DNA of 64,000 bases from the NCBI RefSeq assembly GCF_003003255.1, contig NZ_PVTD01000004.1, positions 1 through 64,000 on the forward strand. The letters are read 5' to 3'. Positions within the stretch are counted from its first letter, which is position 1. Every line of letters starts with the position of its first letter. Below are positions 22,812 through 31,241 of the stretch, in pieces. The position numbers were made by a program, and so were the translations under genes. This stretch comes from Aliiruegeria haliotis. Its GTDB lineage: Bacteria; Pseudomonadota; Alphaproteobacteria; Rhodobacterales; Rhodobacteraceae. The notes under the pieces are model-generated. The model was given only the letters and a program-made list of their open reading frames with translations. It was not told the DNA's origin and did no database searches.

Positions 22812-23888
22812 ATGTCCGATGCCACCACGAACCTTATGCTGCCATATCTGGTAGCCAGCCAGGCCCAGAAGCATGTTACCCATAACGAGGCGCTGCGGCT
22901 GCTGGATGGGCTGGTCCAGATGGCGGTGATTGACCGGGATCTGACCGTGCCGCCAGCATTGCCCGCGGACGGGGACCGCTACATCGTCGGCTCGGGCACC
23001 ACCGGAGACTGGTCGGGCTGGGATCTGAGCGTTGCGCTCTACGCCGATGGCGTCTGGACCCGCCTCGCGCCGAGGCCGGGCTGGCGCGCATGGGTCGAAG
23101 ACGAGGGAGTGTTGCTGGTTTGGGATGGTGCGGCCTGGGCGAGCATCCTGTCCACTGAGTTGCAGGACATGGCGCTTCTCGGCATCGGCACCACAGCGGA
23201 TGCTGCCAACCCGTTCTCCGCGAAGCTCAATTCTGCGCTCTGGACCGCGAAAAGTGTGGCCGAGGGCGGGAGCGGCGATCTCTACTACACCATGAACAAG
23301 GAGTCTGCCGGCGACGATCTCGGTCTCACACTACAGACCGGCTACGTGACAAAGGCTCTGATGGGGTTGTTCGGGTCCGACAAGTTCCGACTCGCGGTCT
23401 CGGCCGACGGCAGCGCTTTCTTCGACGGGCTGATCGTCGACAACACCACCGGCATCGTCGATCAGCCGCAACTGCCGCGGTTCAAAGGATACACGAACTA
23501 CGACAACTACGTCAGCGTCGACACCTGGACGAAGATCGGTATCAACAACACCGACTACAACGATCAGGGGGCGTTCGACGCCGTGAACAGCCGTTTCGTT
23601 GCACCAGTTGACGGCACGTATCTCTTGGGTGCCTCGCTGCTCTACAAGGTCAATTCCAGCACTTCGTCGCGGATGCGAGGTCGGCTGGTGCTCAATGGCA
23701 CGACCGAAATTCGGGGATCAATGGGGGAGATCTCCGGTTCGCATGTTTCGGACACAACCGCGCTCTGGTTGCAGACCATGGTGGCGCTCAGCGTCGGAGA
23801 TACCGTCGAGCTTCAAGGGTATTTTCGGGCGGTAGACGGGTACTTCGCCGCCGAGCATACCTCGTTTTGGGGAACGAAGTTCGGGTGA
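22812..23888 (+). CDS. DUF2793 tail fibre with C1q-like tip
   Basis: 358 residues. The N-terminal DUF2793 domain (about 1-115) begins SDATTNLMLPYLVASQAQKH and has HNEALRLLDGLVQMAVIDRD and GRYIVGSG-like strands; it docks fibres to GTA-type tails. A linker (about 130-215) follows. The C-terminal 130 residues look like a C1q/TNF jelly roll: NSRFVAPVDGTYLLGASLLY, LVLNGTTEIRGS, LSVGDTVELQGYF and the terminal SFWGTKFG. Such tips trimerise and bind receptors. Last recognisable prophage gene. Confidence 0.82.
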   Translation: MSDATTNLMLPYLVASQAQKHVTHNEALRLLDGLVQMAVIDRDLTVPPALPADGDRYIVGSGTTGDWSGWDLSVALYADGVWTRLAPRPGWRAWVEDEGVLLVWDGAAWASILSTELQDMALLGIGTTADAANPFSAKLNSALWTAKSVAEGGSGDLYYTMNKESAGDDLGLTLQTGYVTKALMGLFGSDKFRLAVSADGSAFFDGLIVDNTTGIVDQPQLPRFKGYTNYDNYVSVDTWTKIGINNTDYNDQGAFDAVNSRFVAPVDGTYLLGASLLYKVNSSTSSRMRGRLVLNGTTEIRGSMGEISGSHVSDTTALWLQTMVALSVGDTVELQGYFRAVDGYFAAEHTSFWGTKFG

Positions 23889-24254
23889 CCATCTTGGAGC
23901 CTTGGAATTTCACTAGCAATCGGAAGCGAGGCCCATCGTCGAACACTGACCAGCACGGGAAAGCGCAACGACCTGTCATGGCGGTGCCACTTTGCGCAGC
24001 GAGTGCTGAATGCGAACCGAACGCTTGACCGTTCAGTAGCCCTCGCTGTACATCCAAAATTTTCCGATCTGCTGGAGCATCAGCAGGAACCATGGCCGGC
24101 GCCAGTTCGATCTCCGAATGATCAGAAAGGCCTACAAGAACACGATGAAAAAACCTCCGGCCAGGTCCGTTCATTACGCGTCTTGCTCCAAACGAAAGAT
24201 CGGGATGCACGCCCTAAGCCACTCGAAGCAGACAAGGAACAGCGACCATCATGT
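23889..24254. other. Intergenic stretch at the right prophage edge
   Basis: 366 bp between the tail fibre and the HlyD-type gene. Base composition is lower in GC than the phage genes. Short open frames occur on both strands, but none has a recognisable domain, start signal or phage-like composition. No integrase, tRNA or clear attachment repeat is visible here, so the prophage border cannot be placed precisely. Confidence 0.5.
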
Positions 24255-25364
24255 TCATAGATAGTTCATTTGTTTGGTGATCCAGAACAGGATTTCGGCC
24301 AGGATACCGATCGCCCCGGCTTTTTCTGTCAGGACGAGGGCTGTTCCTGAACTGCCAATTGGCAGGTTGGAAAGATTGGTCTCTGCCGGGGAGGCGATCA
24401 ACACGGGGTATTGCGCACTTCCGCGCAACTCTCTCAGGCTCGGCAATCCGGTACGCGTGTCCAGCGCGCCTTCGGCGGTGCCGGTTGGGAAAGCCGCGAT
24501 CTGCGAGGTGAACTCGGTGCCCGGCATCGTGCGAAGGGCAATGCGAATGTCGTCCCCGACGGACACATTCCCCCGGCTCGATTGCGGCAGAGCCGCAATG
24601 AGGAACCGGTCGTCACGAATGGTGAAGTTGATTGCGCCGCGGATCGTTGTGGCCCGGTTTCCGGGGCGGAGCGTCACACCAGTGACGCGGCCGTCCGCCG
24701 GGGCTCGCACGACCGTCTGTTCGAGATTCCAGCGAGCCTGCGCCAGCGCGTTCTCGACCTCAACGACACCGACATCCGTATCGTCGATCTGAGCCGCGAT
24801 GCGCCTTTCCAGGCTGGCTTTGCGCGCCTCGGCGGCACGAATGCTGGCCTTGAACTGATCGATTGTGGAAACCGCTTCCTGCAACTGGAACGTCGTCGAC
24901 GCGCCGCGATCTTCCAGCTCGATGATGTCGTCCCGGCGTTGGATCCCGAAGGCAAGCTGGACCTGCAAGGACTCGATCTCGGCTTCCGCCGCCACCAGAT
25001 CTTCCCGAAGCTGATCGGCCGCCGAAAGCGCCGCCTCCCGCGAGGCTTCCAGCCGCGCGACCTCGGCGGCATAGACCGTGTCGTCGATCCGGAACAACAC
25101 GTCACCCTCGTTGACGTCGCTGTTCGGCGCGACGGCCACTTCGGTCACCCGGCCGGCCACATTGGGGACGATGTTGGTTACCACACCCTGCACCGACACC
25201 GTCCCGGTGGGCGTTGTGTAGGTCAGCGCGCCGATCACCACGAGTGCGATGACAAGAGCACCGGTCCAGACAAGGCCCTTGAACCCGCCGTTCCAGGGCA
25301 GCAGCTTCAGCCGGAAGAAGATCAGCCAGACGAGGCCGGCATAAAGTCCAAGGATAATGAGCAT
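24255..25364 (-). CDS. HlyD-family membrane fusion protein
   Basis: 369 residues from MLIILGLYAG; a TTG at 25403 would add 13 residues. Two N-terminal membrane helices (about 1-18 and 33-50) flank a short KLLPWNGG loop. Then comes the biotinyl-lipoyl half GVVTNIVPNVAGRVTEVAVA and DVLFRIDDTVY, a long alpha-hairpin (about 105-200), the second half VVRAPADGRVTGVTLRPGN, and a beta domain. The two-helix N-terminus resembles the YiaV/YibH-type subgroup, often paired with a small membrane protein, not seen here. It lies downstream of the binding-protein-like gene and probably bridges the periplasm for an efflux or exchange pathway. No ABC or MFS partner is visible in the locus. Confidence 0.83.
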   Translation of the reverse strand: MLIILGLYAGLVWLIFFRLKLLPWNGGFKGLVWTGALVIALVVIGALTYTTPTGTVSVQGVVTNIVPNVAGRVTEVAVAPNSDVNEGDVLFRIDDTVYAAEVARLEASREAALSAADQLREDLVAAEAEIESLQVQLAFGIQRRDDIIELEDRGASTTFQLQEAVSTIDQFKASIRAAEARKASLERRIAAQIDDTDVGVVEVENALAQARWNLEQTVVRAPADGRVTGVTLRPGNRATTIRGAINFTIRDDRFLIAALPQSSRGNVSVGDDIRIALRTMPGTEFTSQIAAFPTGTAEGALDTRTGLPSLRELRGSAQYPVLIASPAETNLSNLPIGSSGTALVLTEKAGAIGILAEILFWITKQMNYL

Positions 25365-25421
25365 CGGTCGTGTCTTTCGGTAAATGGGCGTTTGGGATCG
25401 CAAGAGGCCGGGGGCCGTTCC

Positions 25422-26516
25422 TTAGATGCCCTCTGCGAAATCGAGGCTCTCGGGGAGGAAGGTGTCCTCGATCGTCAGAACGCTGTTGGCAAGCCCCTGG
25501 TCGTGGGAATAGCGATACAGCGTCTCGATGGCTTTGCGGTTGGCCTCCATCCCGTAGGGATAGAAATTCTGCCCCATCAGCGCGCGGGTGTTTTCCAGCT
25601 CCTGAGAATACCACGGCAGCATATCGGTGGCCCAGGTCAGCCGGTCCTTGGTGCGATAGGCCAGCAACTTTGCCTGCGAATAGGCGTCGAACACGGCGCG
25701 CGCCAGCCAGGGATGCTCGGCGGCTGTGTCGCGGCGGATTGCCAGCACATGCATGATCGGGAAGATCCCGGTGCGGCCGAAGTACTCCTGCTCGACAGAA
25801 CGGAAATCGGGAAACAGCCGCGCGATGCGTTCGTCGCCCTGAAGGTAGGCGGCCGGGGTTGCGGCATGGAACAGGGCGTCGACCTCGCCCGCCAGCAACA
25901 GTTCCGACTCGTCCATGCCCGGTGTGCCGGTTGAGACCTTCACACCCTCGGGCAAGCGGTTCTCCTGATCCGAGATATTGCCGGCCTCGCCGGCGGAGCT
26001 GTCATCGGTGGCGATCACCCATTCCAGATCGGACGGATTCACTCCGTAGTCTTCCTCGAAAATCCCGCGAATCCAGGTCAGCGAGGTCGAGGAATAGCCC
26101 GCCGTGCCGATCCGCCGCCCCTTCAGATCCTCGGGGAGATTAATCCCGGCATCAGTGCGCACAAAGACGCTCTTGTGCCGGAACTGGCGAAGCAGGGGCA
26201 CGGGCAGCAGGGCATAGTCCCGGAACCCCTCATTGGCATGGGCCAGCATGAAGGGATGCAGGCCAAGCTCGGTGATTTCGTTCTTGCCGGCACCGGTAAA
26301 GGCGGCAGTGTTCATGTCGCCGATGGCATCCTGCACAAAGGTCGCCTGCGCGCCTTCGATCTCCACGCTGCCATTGAACAGGGCCTGCGTGCGGTCCAGC
26401 AGATAGCTGGACACGGTGATCGGCAGGGCGCCCTGCGCCGTGGCGCGGCTGGCCCGAAGGAATGCTGGCGTTGCCAGAACGGCGGCGCCGGTTTGAAGGA
26501 AGTCTCTGCGGATCAT
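25422..26516 (-). CDS. Tat-exported dihydroxyphthalate decarboxylase-like / binding protein
   Basis: 364 residues. A Tat signal opens the protein (MIRRDFLQTGAAVLATPAFL), so the product is periplasmic. The mature part matches the superfamily of 4,5-dihydroxyphthalate decarboxylase and NMT1/PhnD-like binding proteins: VFVRTDAGINLPEDLKGRRI, GTAGYSSTSLTWIRGIFEED, SELLLAGEVDALF and IFPIMHVLAIRRDTAAEHPW. Those cytosolic decarboxylases lack signals, so a periplasmic form is more likely a solute-binding protein, perhaps for an aromatic acid. It is followed by the HlyD-type gene and preceded by the outer-membrane transporter-like gene. Confidence 0.75.
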   Translation of the reverse strand: MIRRDFLQTGAAVLATPAFLRASRATAQGALPITVSSYLLDRTQALFNGSVEIEGAQATFVQDAIGDMNTAAFTGAGKNEITELGLHPFMLAHANEGFRDYALLPVPLLRQFRHKSVFVRTDAGINLPEDLKGRRIGTAGYSSTSLTWIRGIFEEDYGVNPSDLEWVIATDDSSAGEAGNISDQENRLPEGVKVSTGTPGMDESELLLAGEVDALFHAATPAAYLQGDERIARLFPDFRSVEQEYFGRTGIFPIMHVLAIRRDTAAEHPWLARAVFDAYSQAKLLAYRTKDRLTWATDMLPWYSQELENTRALMGQNFYPYGMEANRKAIETLYRYSHDQGLANSVLTIEDTFLPESLDFAEGI

Positions 26517-26561
26517 CTGTCAGGTCCTTTGAGTGGGTAAAAGCGAGCGGGACGCGCGCGG

Positions 26562-27374
26562 TTATTTCGGAAACAGCAATGTTGCCCCAAGCGTCACGCC
26601 CCAGTCGTCCGGGCCCCCGTCCGGTGAGGTGACCCAGTGCCGCGCGGTGGCCGACAGGCTGATTCGCTGGCCGCCGATGGACACCAGCTTGCTTGTCTTG
26701 AGATTGACCGGAACGGTCCATTCCTCGCTGAGCCAGTCATAGGTGCTTTCGGTGTTGAGCGCGAAGGTCCAGGCGTTTTGCGTGGTGTAGTTGACGAAGG
26801 GCTGGAGGAACGTATCGCTCTGGCTTGGCGCGGAGGTGTCGATATTCCAGATATGGTTGGCCAGCATGCCATAGGTCCATGGCCCGGATTGCTTCAGGGC
26901 CACACCCGTCAGACCGGCGCCCCATTCGTTGCGGCCCGGGCGATTGTCGGCAGTGGCGATGGCATCGAACGGGATCTGAAAGACCGGCCCGACACCCCAG
27001 GTCAGGCCACCGGCCGTCGGTTGCTTGGGGGAAAAGAAGAAACTCTGAACCACATCGGCAAGCCCCTCTCTGGACGGTCCGGGGGTGATGTCGCTCTGCG
27101 AGACAAAGGGAATGATCGTCCGCGAAATGACGTTCCAGTCCTCGGAGATGCTGAACGGAATGACCGGCTTCACGACAAAGGCCGTCTGTGATCCGTTGCC
27201 GTCCGCGCCGAGCCCCTCGTCGTAGATCAACTCGATCGGAACCGAGATCAGAGAGGCAATCGGATTGGCAAGTTGCTTGGCAAGCTCTTCCTCCGACTGG
27301 GCCTGAACGCCGGAAGCTAGAGAGGACACCGCGCCGACGAAGCAAACAAGGAGCGCGCATTTTTGATCTGGCAT
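26562..27374 (-). CDS. Outer-membrane transporter-like beta-barrel protein
   Basis: 270 residues from MPDQKCALLV; a TTG upstream would add 12. A signal peptide (CALLVCFVGAVSSLASGVQA) precedes alternating beta strands with aromatic girdles: NPIASLISVPIELIYDEG, TAFVVKPVIPFSISEDWNVI, NEWGAGLTGVALKQSGPWTY, and a terminal VTLGATLLFPK strand ending in a basic residue rather than the usual Phe. It resembles the MetA/phenol-degradation-pathway transporter group of outer-membrane proteins. It lies between a sulfatase and the binding-protein-like gene, so it may carry their substrate or product. GGAG precedes the ATG. Confidence 0.7.
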   Translation of the reverse strand: MPDQKCALLVCFVGAVSSLASGVQAQSEEELAKQLANPIASLISVPIELIYDEGLGADGNGSQTAFVVKPVIPFSISEDWNVISRTIIPFVSQSDITPGPSREGLADVVQSFFFSPKQPTAGGLTWGVGPVFQIPFDAIATADNRPGRNEWGAGLTGVALKQSGPWTYGMLANHIWNIDTSAPSQSDTFLQPFVNYTTQNAWTFALNTESTYDWLSEEWTVPVNLKTSKLVSIGGQRISLSATARHWVTSPDGGPDDWGVTLGATLLFPK

Positions 27375-27437
27375 TCGGGGCGGTCTCCGCAGCGGATTGG
27401 AGTGGCTCAAGGCGCATTCGCCTGAGCCTCAAAGACA

Positions 27438-27468
27438 GCCCCCGGCCCTCAACAAGAAGGCCGGGGGC
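27438..27468 (-). terminator. Hairpin after the first sulfatase gene
   Basis: A perfect 10-bp GC-rich stem, GCCCCCGGCC / GGCCGGGGGC, with an 11-nt loop, lies 13 bp downstream of the sulfatase stop on the minus strand. It is followed by a weak TGTCTTTGAGG tract rather than a run of U. It probably attenuates read-through from the sulfatases into the transporter and binding-protein genes, or protects the mRNA end. Confidence 0.5.
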
Positions 27469-27480
27469 AGGACCAGCAGA

Positions 27481-29112
27481 TTACTGATCTTCGAGCCGCA
27501 CGATGCTCGTGTAGGGCTCGCCACGGGCAACCGGTGTGTGCGGGTATTCCCCGATCAGAGCGGTATGGCGCTCGACGATGTGGTCGAACTGCGCCCAAGC
27601 CCAGAGGAACTCGGCCATCAGCGGATGTTCTTCGCGCGGGTCCTTATAGATGTCGAAGAACTCGGCCCCCGCGAGTCCACCACCGCCCAGAGAGAAGTGA
27701 CGCTTGAACTGCTGCTTCACCACCGAGCCAAGCTGGGCACCCTTGTAGGTAAAGACGTAGTCACGGCGCCCGTGGGTGTCGCCGTTGACGAACAGCGCAG
27801 TCTGGTCGATGCCGTCGATGATACGATCAGTCGGGATCTGGTCATACCGACCGGTGATGCGGGCGAAGGTATTGAACAGGTCCGAGACGTGGATCATGTC
27901 GCCAATCACCGTGCCCGGCTCGATCACGCCCGGCCACTTGATGAAAGCGGGCACGCGGATGCCGCCTTCGGTGACGTCGTTCTTGCCACCCCGGAAGAAG
28001 CCGTTCTGGCCGGTTTCGGGCCAGACATGGGCCATCGGGCCATTGTCGGCCATGGCGATGACGATTGTGTTTTCGGCAATGCCCTGCTCTTCAAGCAATG
28101 CGAACAGTTCACCGATCTTGGCGTCCATCCGCTTGATGCTTTCGGCCGAGGCGGTGCCATTTTGCGTCGTGAAGGGACGCACAGCATCTTCGTCTGCCAG
28201 ATCGAACACGTTCGGCCACCATTGCAGCATGAACGGCTTGTCGCTGTCAGCGTGCTTGACCACGAATTCCTTCGTGCGCTCCCACATCCGTGCATTTGCG
28301 TCCTGATAGTCGGCAAAGGTCTTCGGCGTGGAGAACTCGCGAACTTCGCCGCCCTCGGTGCCTTCGACGGTCCAGATCCATTCCAACGGACGGAACGTGT
28401 CATCGAAGAAGTACTTCTTGTCGTAGCCGTCCTCGTTATAGGCCGTTGTGTAGCCGGTATTCTCGGCGTCCTCCGTGAACATCTGGCCGGCGAACTGGTT
28501 GTAGAGCGAGAAGATCGCCTCGTCCCAGCCCTGGTTGGTGACGTAACCTTCTTCCTGGTCGCCGAAATGCGCCTTCTCGAAGAAGCCGGTGTGATAGGTG
28601 TCGTCCACCACTTCGGCAATCGTCACCTCGGAGCCCGGAAGGCCCATGCGGTGGATCGGGAAGATCGGGAAAACCATGCCGGACCGCACCGCAAGACGGC
28701 CGGTCGCGGCGGCAACCCGCGTGGGCGTGCAGGAGGGCTCGGTGTACATCCGCGTGAACGAGGCGCCTTCGGCAGCCATCTGTTCGATGTTCGGTGCGTC
28801 GTAGCCCGTGATATCGGTCAGCAAGCGATGGCCGACTGAGCCATAGCGCGTGTCGTCCCACAGGATGTGGATGATGTTGGGCTTCTTGCCGAACCTCGCC
28901 TCAAGCTCGGCGAGTTTCGCCGCGACCTCCTTGTCTTCTTCGGCCCACCGGTCCCCATTCTGCTCCCAAAGGCGCTGGAACTCGGCGTCGTGTACGAGGC
29001 CGCCGGGCACAGGTGCAGTCTGAGCCGTCGCCGAAACTGCGGACAGTCCGGCGAGGGCGACGGCCGATGCGGCCAGAATCCCCGTGTATTTCGGGTGTTT
29101 GAGACGCTTCAC
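27481..29112 (-). CDS. Periplasmic sulfatase 1 (arylsulfatase family, S1)
   Basis: 543 residues, starting at GTG with AGGAG 7 nt upstream. A signal peptide (res. 1-31) is followed by a spacer with HDAEFQRLWEQNGDRW. Metal-binding Asp86-Asp87 lie in PNIIHILWDDTRYG; the formylglycine site is Cys128 in PSCTPTRVAAATGRL; NTIVIAMADNGPMAHVW supplies the second metal site and GGIRVPAFIKWPG the sulfate pocket. It hydrolyses sulfate esters after Cys-to-formylglycine maturation. No maturation enzyme is encoded in the window. It is one of three tandem paralogues. Confidence 0.92.
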   Translation of the reverse strand: MKRLKHPKYTGILAASAVALAGLSAVSATAQTAPVPGGLVHDAEFQRLWEQNGDRWAEEDKEVAAKLAELEARFGKKPNIIHILWDDTRYGSVGHRLLTDITGYDAPNIEQMAAEGASFTRMYTEPSCTPTRVAAATGRLAVRSGMVFPIFPIHRMGLPGSEVTIAEVVDDTYHTGFFEKAHFGDQEEGYVTNQGWDEAIFSLYNQFAGQMFTEDAENTGYTTAYNEDGYDKKYFFDDTFRPLEWIWTVEGTEGGEVREFSTPKTFADYQDANARMWERTKEFVVKHADSDKPFMLQWWPNVFDLADEDAVRPFTTQNGTASAESIKRMDAKIGELFALLEEQGIAENTIVIAMADNGPMAHVWPETGQNGFFRGGKNDVTEGGIRVPAFIKWPGVIEPGTVIGDMIHVSDLFNTFARITGRYDQIPTDRIIDGIDQTALFVNGDTHGRRDYVFTYKGAQLGSVVKQQFKRHFSLGGGGLAGAEFFDIYKDPREEHPLMAEFLWAWAQFDHIVERHTALIGEYPHTPVARGEPYTSIVRLEDQ

Positions 29113-29152
29113 AATGATCTCCTATCTGAGCTTTCCCAAGTGTTGTTCAGTT

Positions 29153-29212
29153 TGGCGGCCGGTCCGCCACGACAGACAATAGGCGGGTTCGCGGCCCCAC
29201 GCGGAGGGCCGC
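29153..29212 (-). other. Two hairpins between sulfatases 1 and 2
   Basis: GCGGCCC / GGGCCGC (29191-29212, 8-nt loop) and TGGCGG / CCGCCA (29153-29169, 5-nt loop) lie in the 114-bp gap downstream of sulfatase 2. Neither has a U tract, so they look like mRNA stabilising or processing elements rather than strong terminators. Confidence 0.35.
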
Positions 29213-29226
29213 AATCCTGAACCGGC

Positions 29227-30993
29227 TCAGTTGCCGATGTCGGGATCCATCGCAGGGTCAAACGGCAACTGATCCAGATGCTCGATATACTCCAGCGGAT
29301 CGAAGGGCAGATCCTTCAGCACAAGCTGTGGATTCTGTTCTTTGATCAGCGCCTCGGATGCATTGGCGATCCCGGTCCATGGGATACCGTGCACTTCGGT
29401 CCGGTCCGGATAACGCTGTTTCCAAAGATCGTGGCGCAGACGCATCCGGTTGAAGGGCCGCTTGAGGTGAATGAGGTTGGTCAGCATCGGCGACGCCTCG
29501 CGCGGGTCGGCTGGCAGGAAGTAGAATGCCGCCGGAATGCCGCTTGCGTCACCCACCGGGTCGGGCGAGATGAAGTGGCGCTTGTAGTCGCCCTTCACGA
29601 TCGCACCAAGCATTGGACCGGCATAGGTGAAGGTGTAGTCGCGACGGCTGTGGCTATCTCCGTTCAGCAGCAGCGCGGTCTGGTCGATGCCGTCAATCAC
29701 CCGGTCGGTTGGGATGTTAGCCATAGCGCCGGCCACGCTGGCAAAGGTGGTGAAGAGGTCGGTGATATGGATCATATCGCCTGCCAGTTGCCCTGCTTCG
29801 ATCATGCCGGGCCACACCGCGAAGGCCGGCACACGCACGCCACCTTCAAGAAAGTCGCCCTTGCCGCCCCGGAAAATGGTCTCGGCAAAACCGGTGCCCG
29901 GAGGCGGGTTGTGCGACATCGGACCGTTGTCTGCCATGGCGATGATCAGGGTGTTCTCGGCCACGCCCAGTTCGTCCAGCTTGGCGCGGATATCGGCGAT
30001 CAGCGGATCGATCGTGCATTGCAGCCCGTTGTGCAGCATGCTGCGGGCGCGGGTGCACTTCGGCCGGATTGGCAGGAAGCTCGACATCATCGGCCAGTTG
30101 GCGACATAGAAGGGCTGTTTGGCTTCGACGCTGCGCTCCATAAACGCCATCATGCGCTCAAGACCCTCGCCATCGATCATCTCGTAGGATTCAAGGCTGT
30201 TGTCGCGCCATTGCCGCGTTTCGCCGCCCTTGGTGCCCTCGGCGACCATCACCCAGTCCTTGGTGACGAAAGTATCGTCGAGCTTGTAAGGATCTTCGAT
30301 CAGCAAGTCCTCGAACAGGCCGAGCTGCGCGTTGCCTTGTTCGGCTTCGCGCGTGTTCAGAGACAGGATCTGGTTGTATCCGGTAAACAGCGCTTCATCG
30401 AAGCCCTGGTTGTGCGGATAACTCTGTTCGATGTCGCCAAGGTGCCATTTGCCATAGAACGCAGTGGCATAGCCCGCCTTGGACAGCACTTCGGCCATGG
30501 TCACTTCTTCGTCCGCCAGGCCGTGGCTTTCTTGCAGCATGCCGATATTGTACATGCCGCTGCGGATCGCCATGCGACCGGTGGCAGCCGCTGCCCGGCT
30601 GGGTGTACAGCCAACCTCGGTATACATACGGGTGAACATCATGCCGTCTTCGGCCAATGCGTTGATGTTGGGTGTGTCCAACCCGCGCACCTTTTGAATG
30701 GCGGGGATGCCCAGATCACCATAGGCGGTATCGTCCCACATGATATGAATCAGGTTGGGCGGCGTGCCAAACTTTGCTTCAAGCTCAGCAAGTTTGGCCT
30801 CGATATCGACATCCTCGGCAGCCCAACGCTCGCCATTCTGGGCGTGCAGAACGTAGTATTCTGCGTCGTGAACGATCTGGCCCGAGCTCTCGTCGCTCTG
30901 CGCCCAACCGGGAGACGCAAATATCCCCCCGGCCATTATCGCTGCAGCAGCGAATACGCCGCCGGTCAGCTTTCTTCTGCATGTCGTCATCAT
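29227..30993 (-). CDS. Periplasmic sulfatase 2 (arylsulfatase family, S1)
   Basis: 588 residues. The signal peptide begins MMTTCRRKLTGGVFAAAAIM, near-identical in layout to that of sulfatase 3. Metal-binding Asp87-Asp88 lie in HIMWDDTAYGDLG; the formylglycine Cys129 lies in VGCTPSRAAAATGRM, the CxPSR variant; LIIAMADNGPMSHNPPPGTG and GGVRVPAFAVWPG follow. It is about 30-45 residues longer than its paralogues, with the extra length mostly at the C-terminus (EHLDQLPFDPAMDPDIGN). SD AGGAG lies before two consecutive ATGs. A decayed copy of the 88-aa ORF lies upstream, evidence that the gene arose by local duplication. Confidence 0.92.
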   Translation of the reverse strand: MMTTCRRKLTGGVFAAAAIMAGGIFASPGWAQSDESSGQIVHDAEYYVLHAQNGERWAAEDVDIEAKLAELEAKFGTPPNLIHIMWDDTAYGDLGIPAIQKVRGLDTPNINALAEDGMMFTRMYTEVGCTPSRAAAATGRMAIRSGMYNIGMLQESHGLADEEVTMAEVLSKAGYATAFYGKWHLGDIEQSYPHNQGFDEALFTGYNQILSLNTREAEQGNAQLGLFEDLLIEDPYKLDDTFVTKDWVMVAEGTKGGETRQWRDNSLESYEMIDGEGLERMMAFMERSVEAKQPFYVANWPMMSSFLPIRPKCTRARSMLHNGLQCTIDPLIADIRAKLDELGVAENTLIIAMADNGPMSHNPPPGTGFAETIFRGGKGDFLEGGVRVPAFAVWPGMIEAGQLAGDMIHITDLFTTFASVAGAMANIPTDRVIDGIDQTALLLNGDSHSRRDYTFTYAGPMLGAIVKGDYKRHFISPDPVGDASGIPAAFYFLPADPREASPMLTNLIHLKRPFNRMRLRHDLWKQRYPDRTEVHGIPWTGIANASEALIKEQNPQLVLKDLPFDPLEYIEHLDQLPFDPAMDPDIGN

Positions 30994-31036
30994 TGCTCTC
31001 CTGTTGAATTCAAGCGTGGATTTTTACAAGAAATTG

Positions 31037-31200
31037 TCATCCACGGCCTGTCTCGCGCCGCATAACCCAATAGATTTCGTCTTCCGGCCTTTTCCGGGCG
31101 TTCTGTTCCCGAAGTGTCACCGGCGACTTCGTCCCGGCGCATTCCTGCCACTGGTTCGAGGTCGCCGCTGATCTTTTCGGAGATCGTACTTGGTCGTGTA
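31037..31200 (-). pseudogene. Frameshifted remnant of the 88-aa ORF found at 32971-33237
   Basis: On the minus strand one frame reads SGDLEPVAGMRRDE, matching NDLETVAGILRDE of the intact ORF, and another frame further downstream reads EDEIYWVMRRETG, matching KDEIRRALTHETG. At DNA level ATTCCTGCCACTGGTTCGAG here matches ATTCCCGCCACCGTTTCGAG at the intact copy. The N-terminal third is not recognisable. It sits just upstream of sulfatase 2, the same relative place as the intact gene has to sulfatase 3, so a two-gene unit was duplicated and one partner decayed. Confidence 0.7.
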
Positions 31201-31241
31201 TCCGATCCCAATCAGTGATCGAGTGTAGAGACCAATCTGGA

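Noticed and set aside
27397-28839. 480-codon open frame on the plus strand
   Set aside because: Antisense to sulfatase 1, with no recognisable sequence.
29278-31065. 595-codon open frame on the plus strand
   Set aside because: Antisense to sulfatase 2; the minus-strand frame has a signal peptide, FGly motif and SD.
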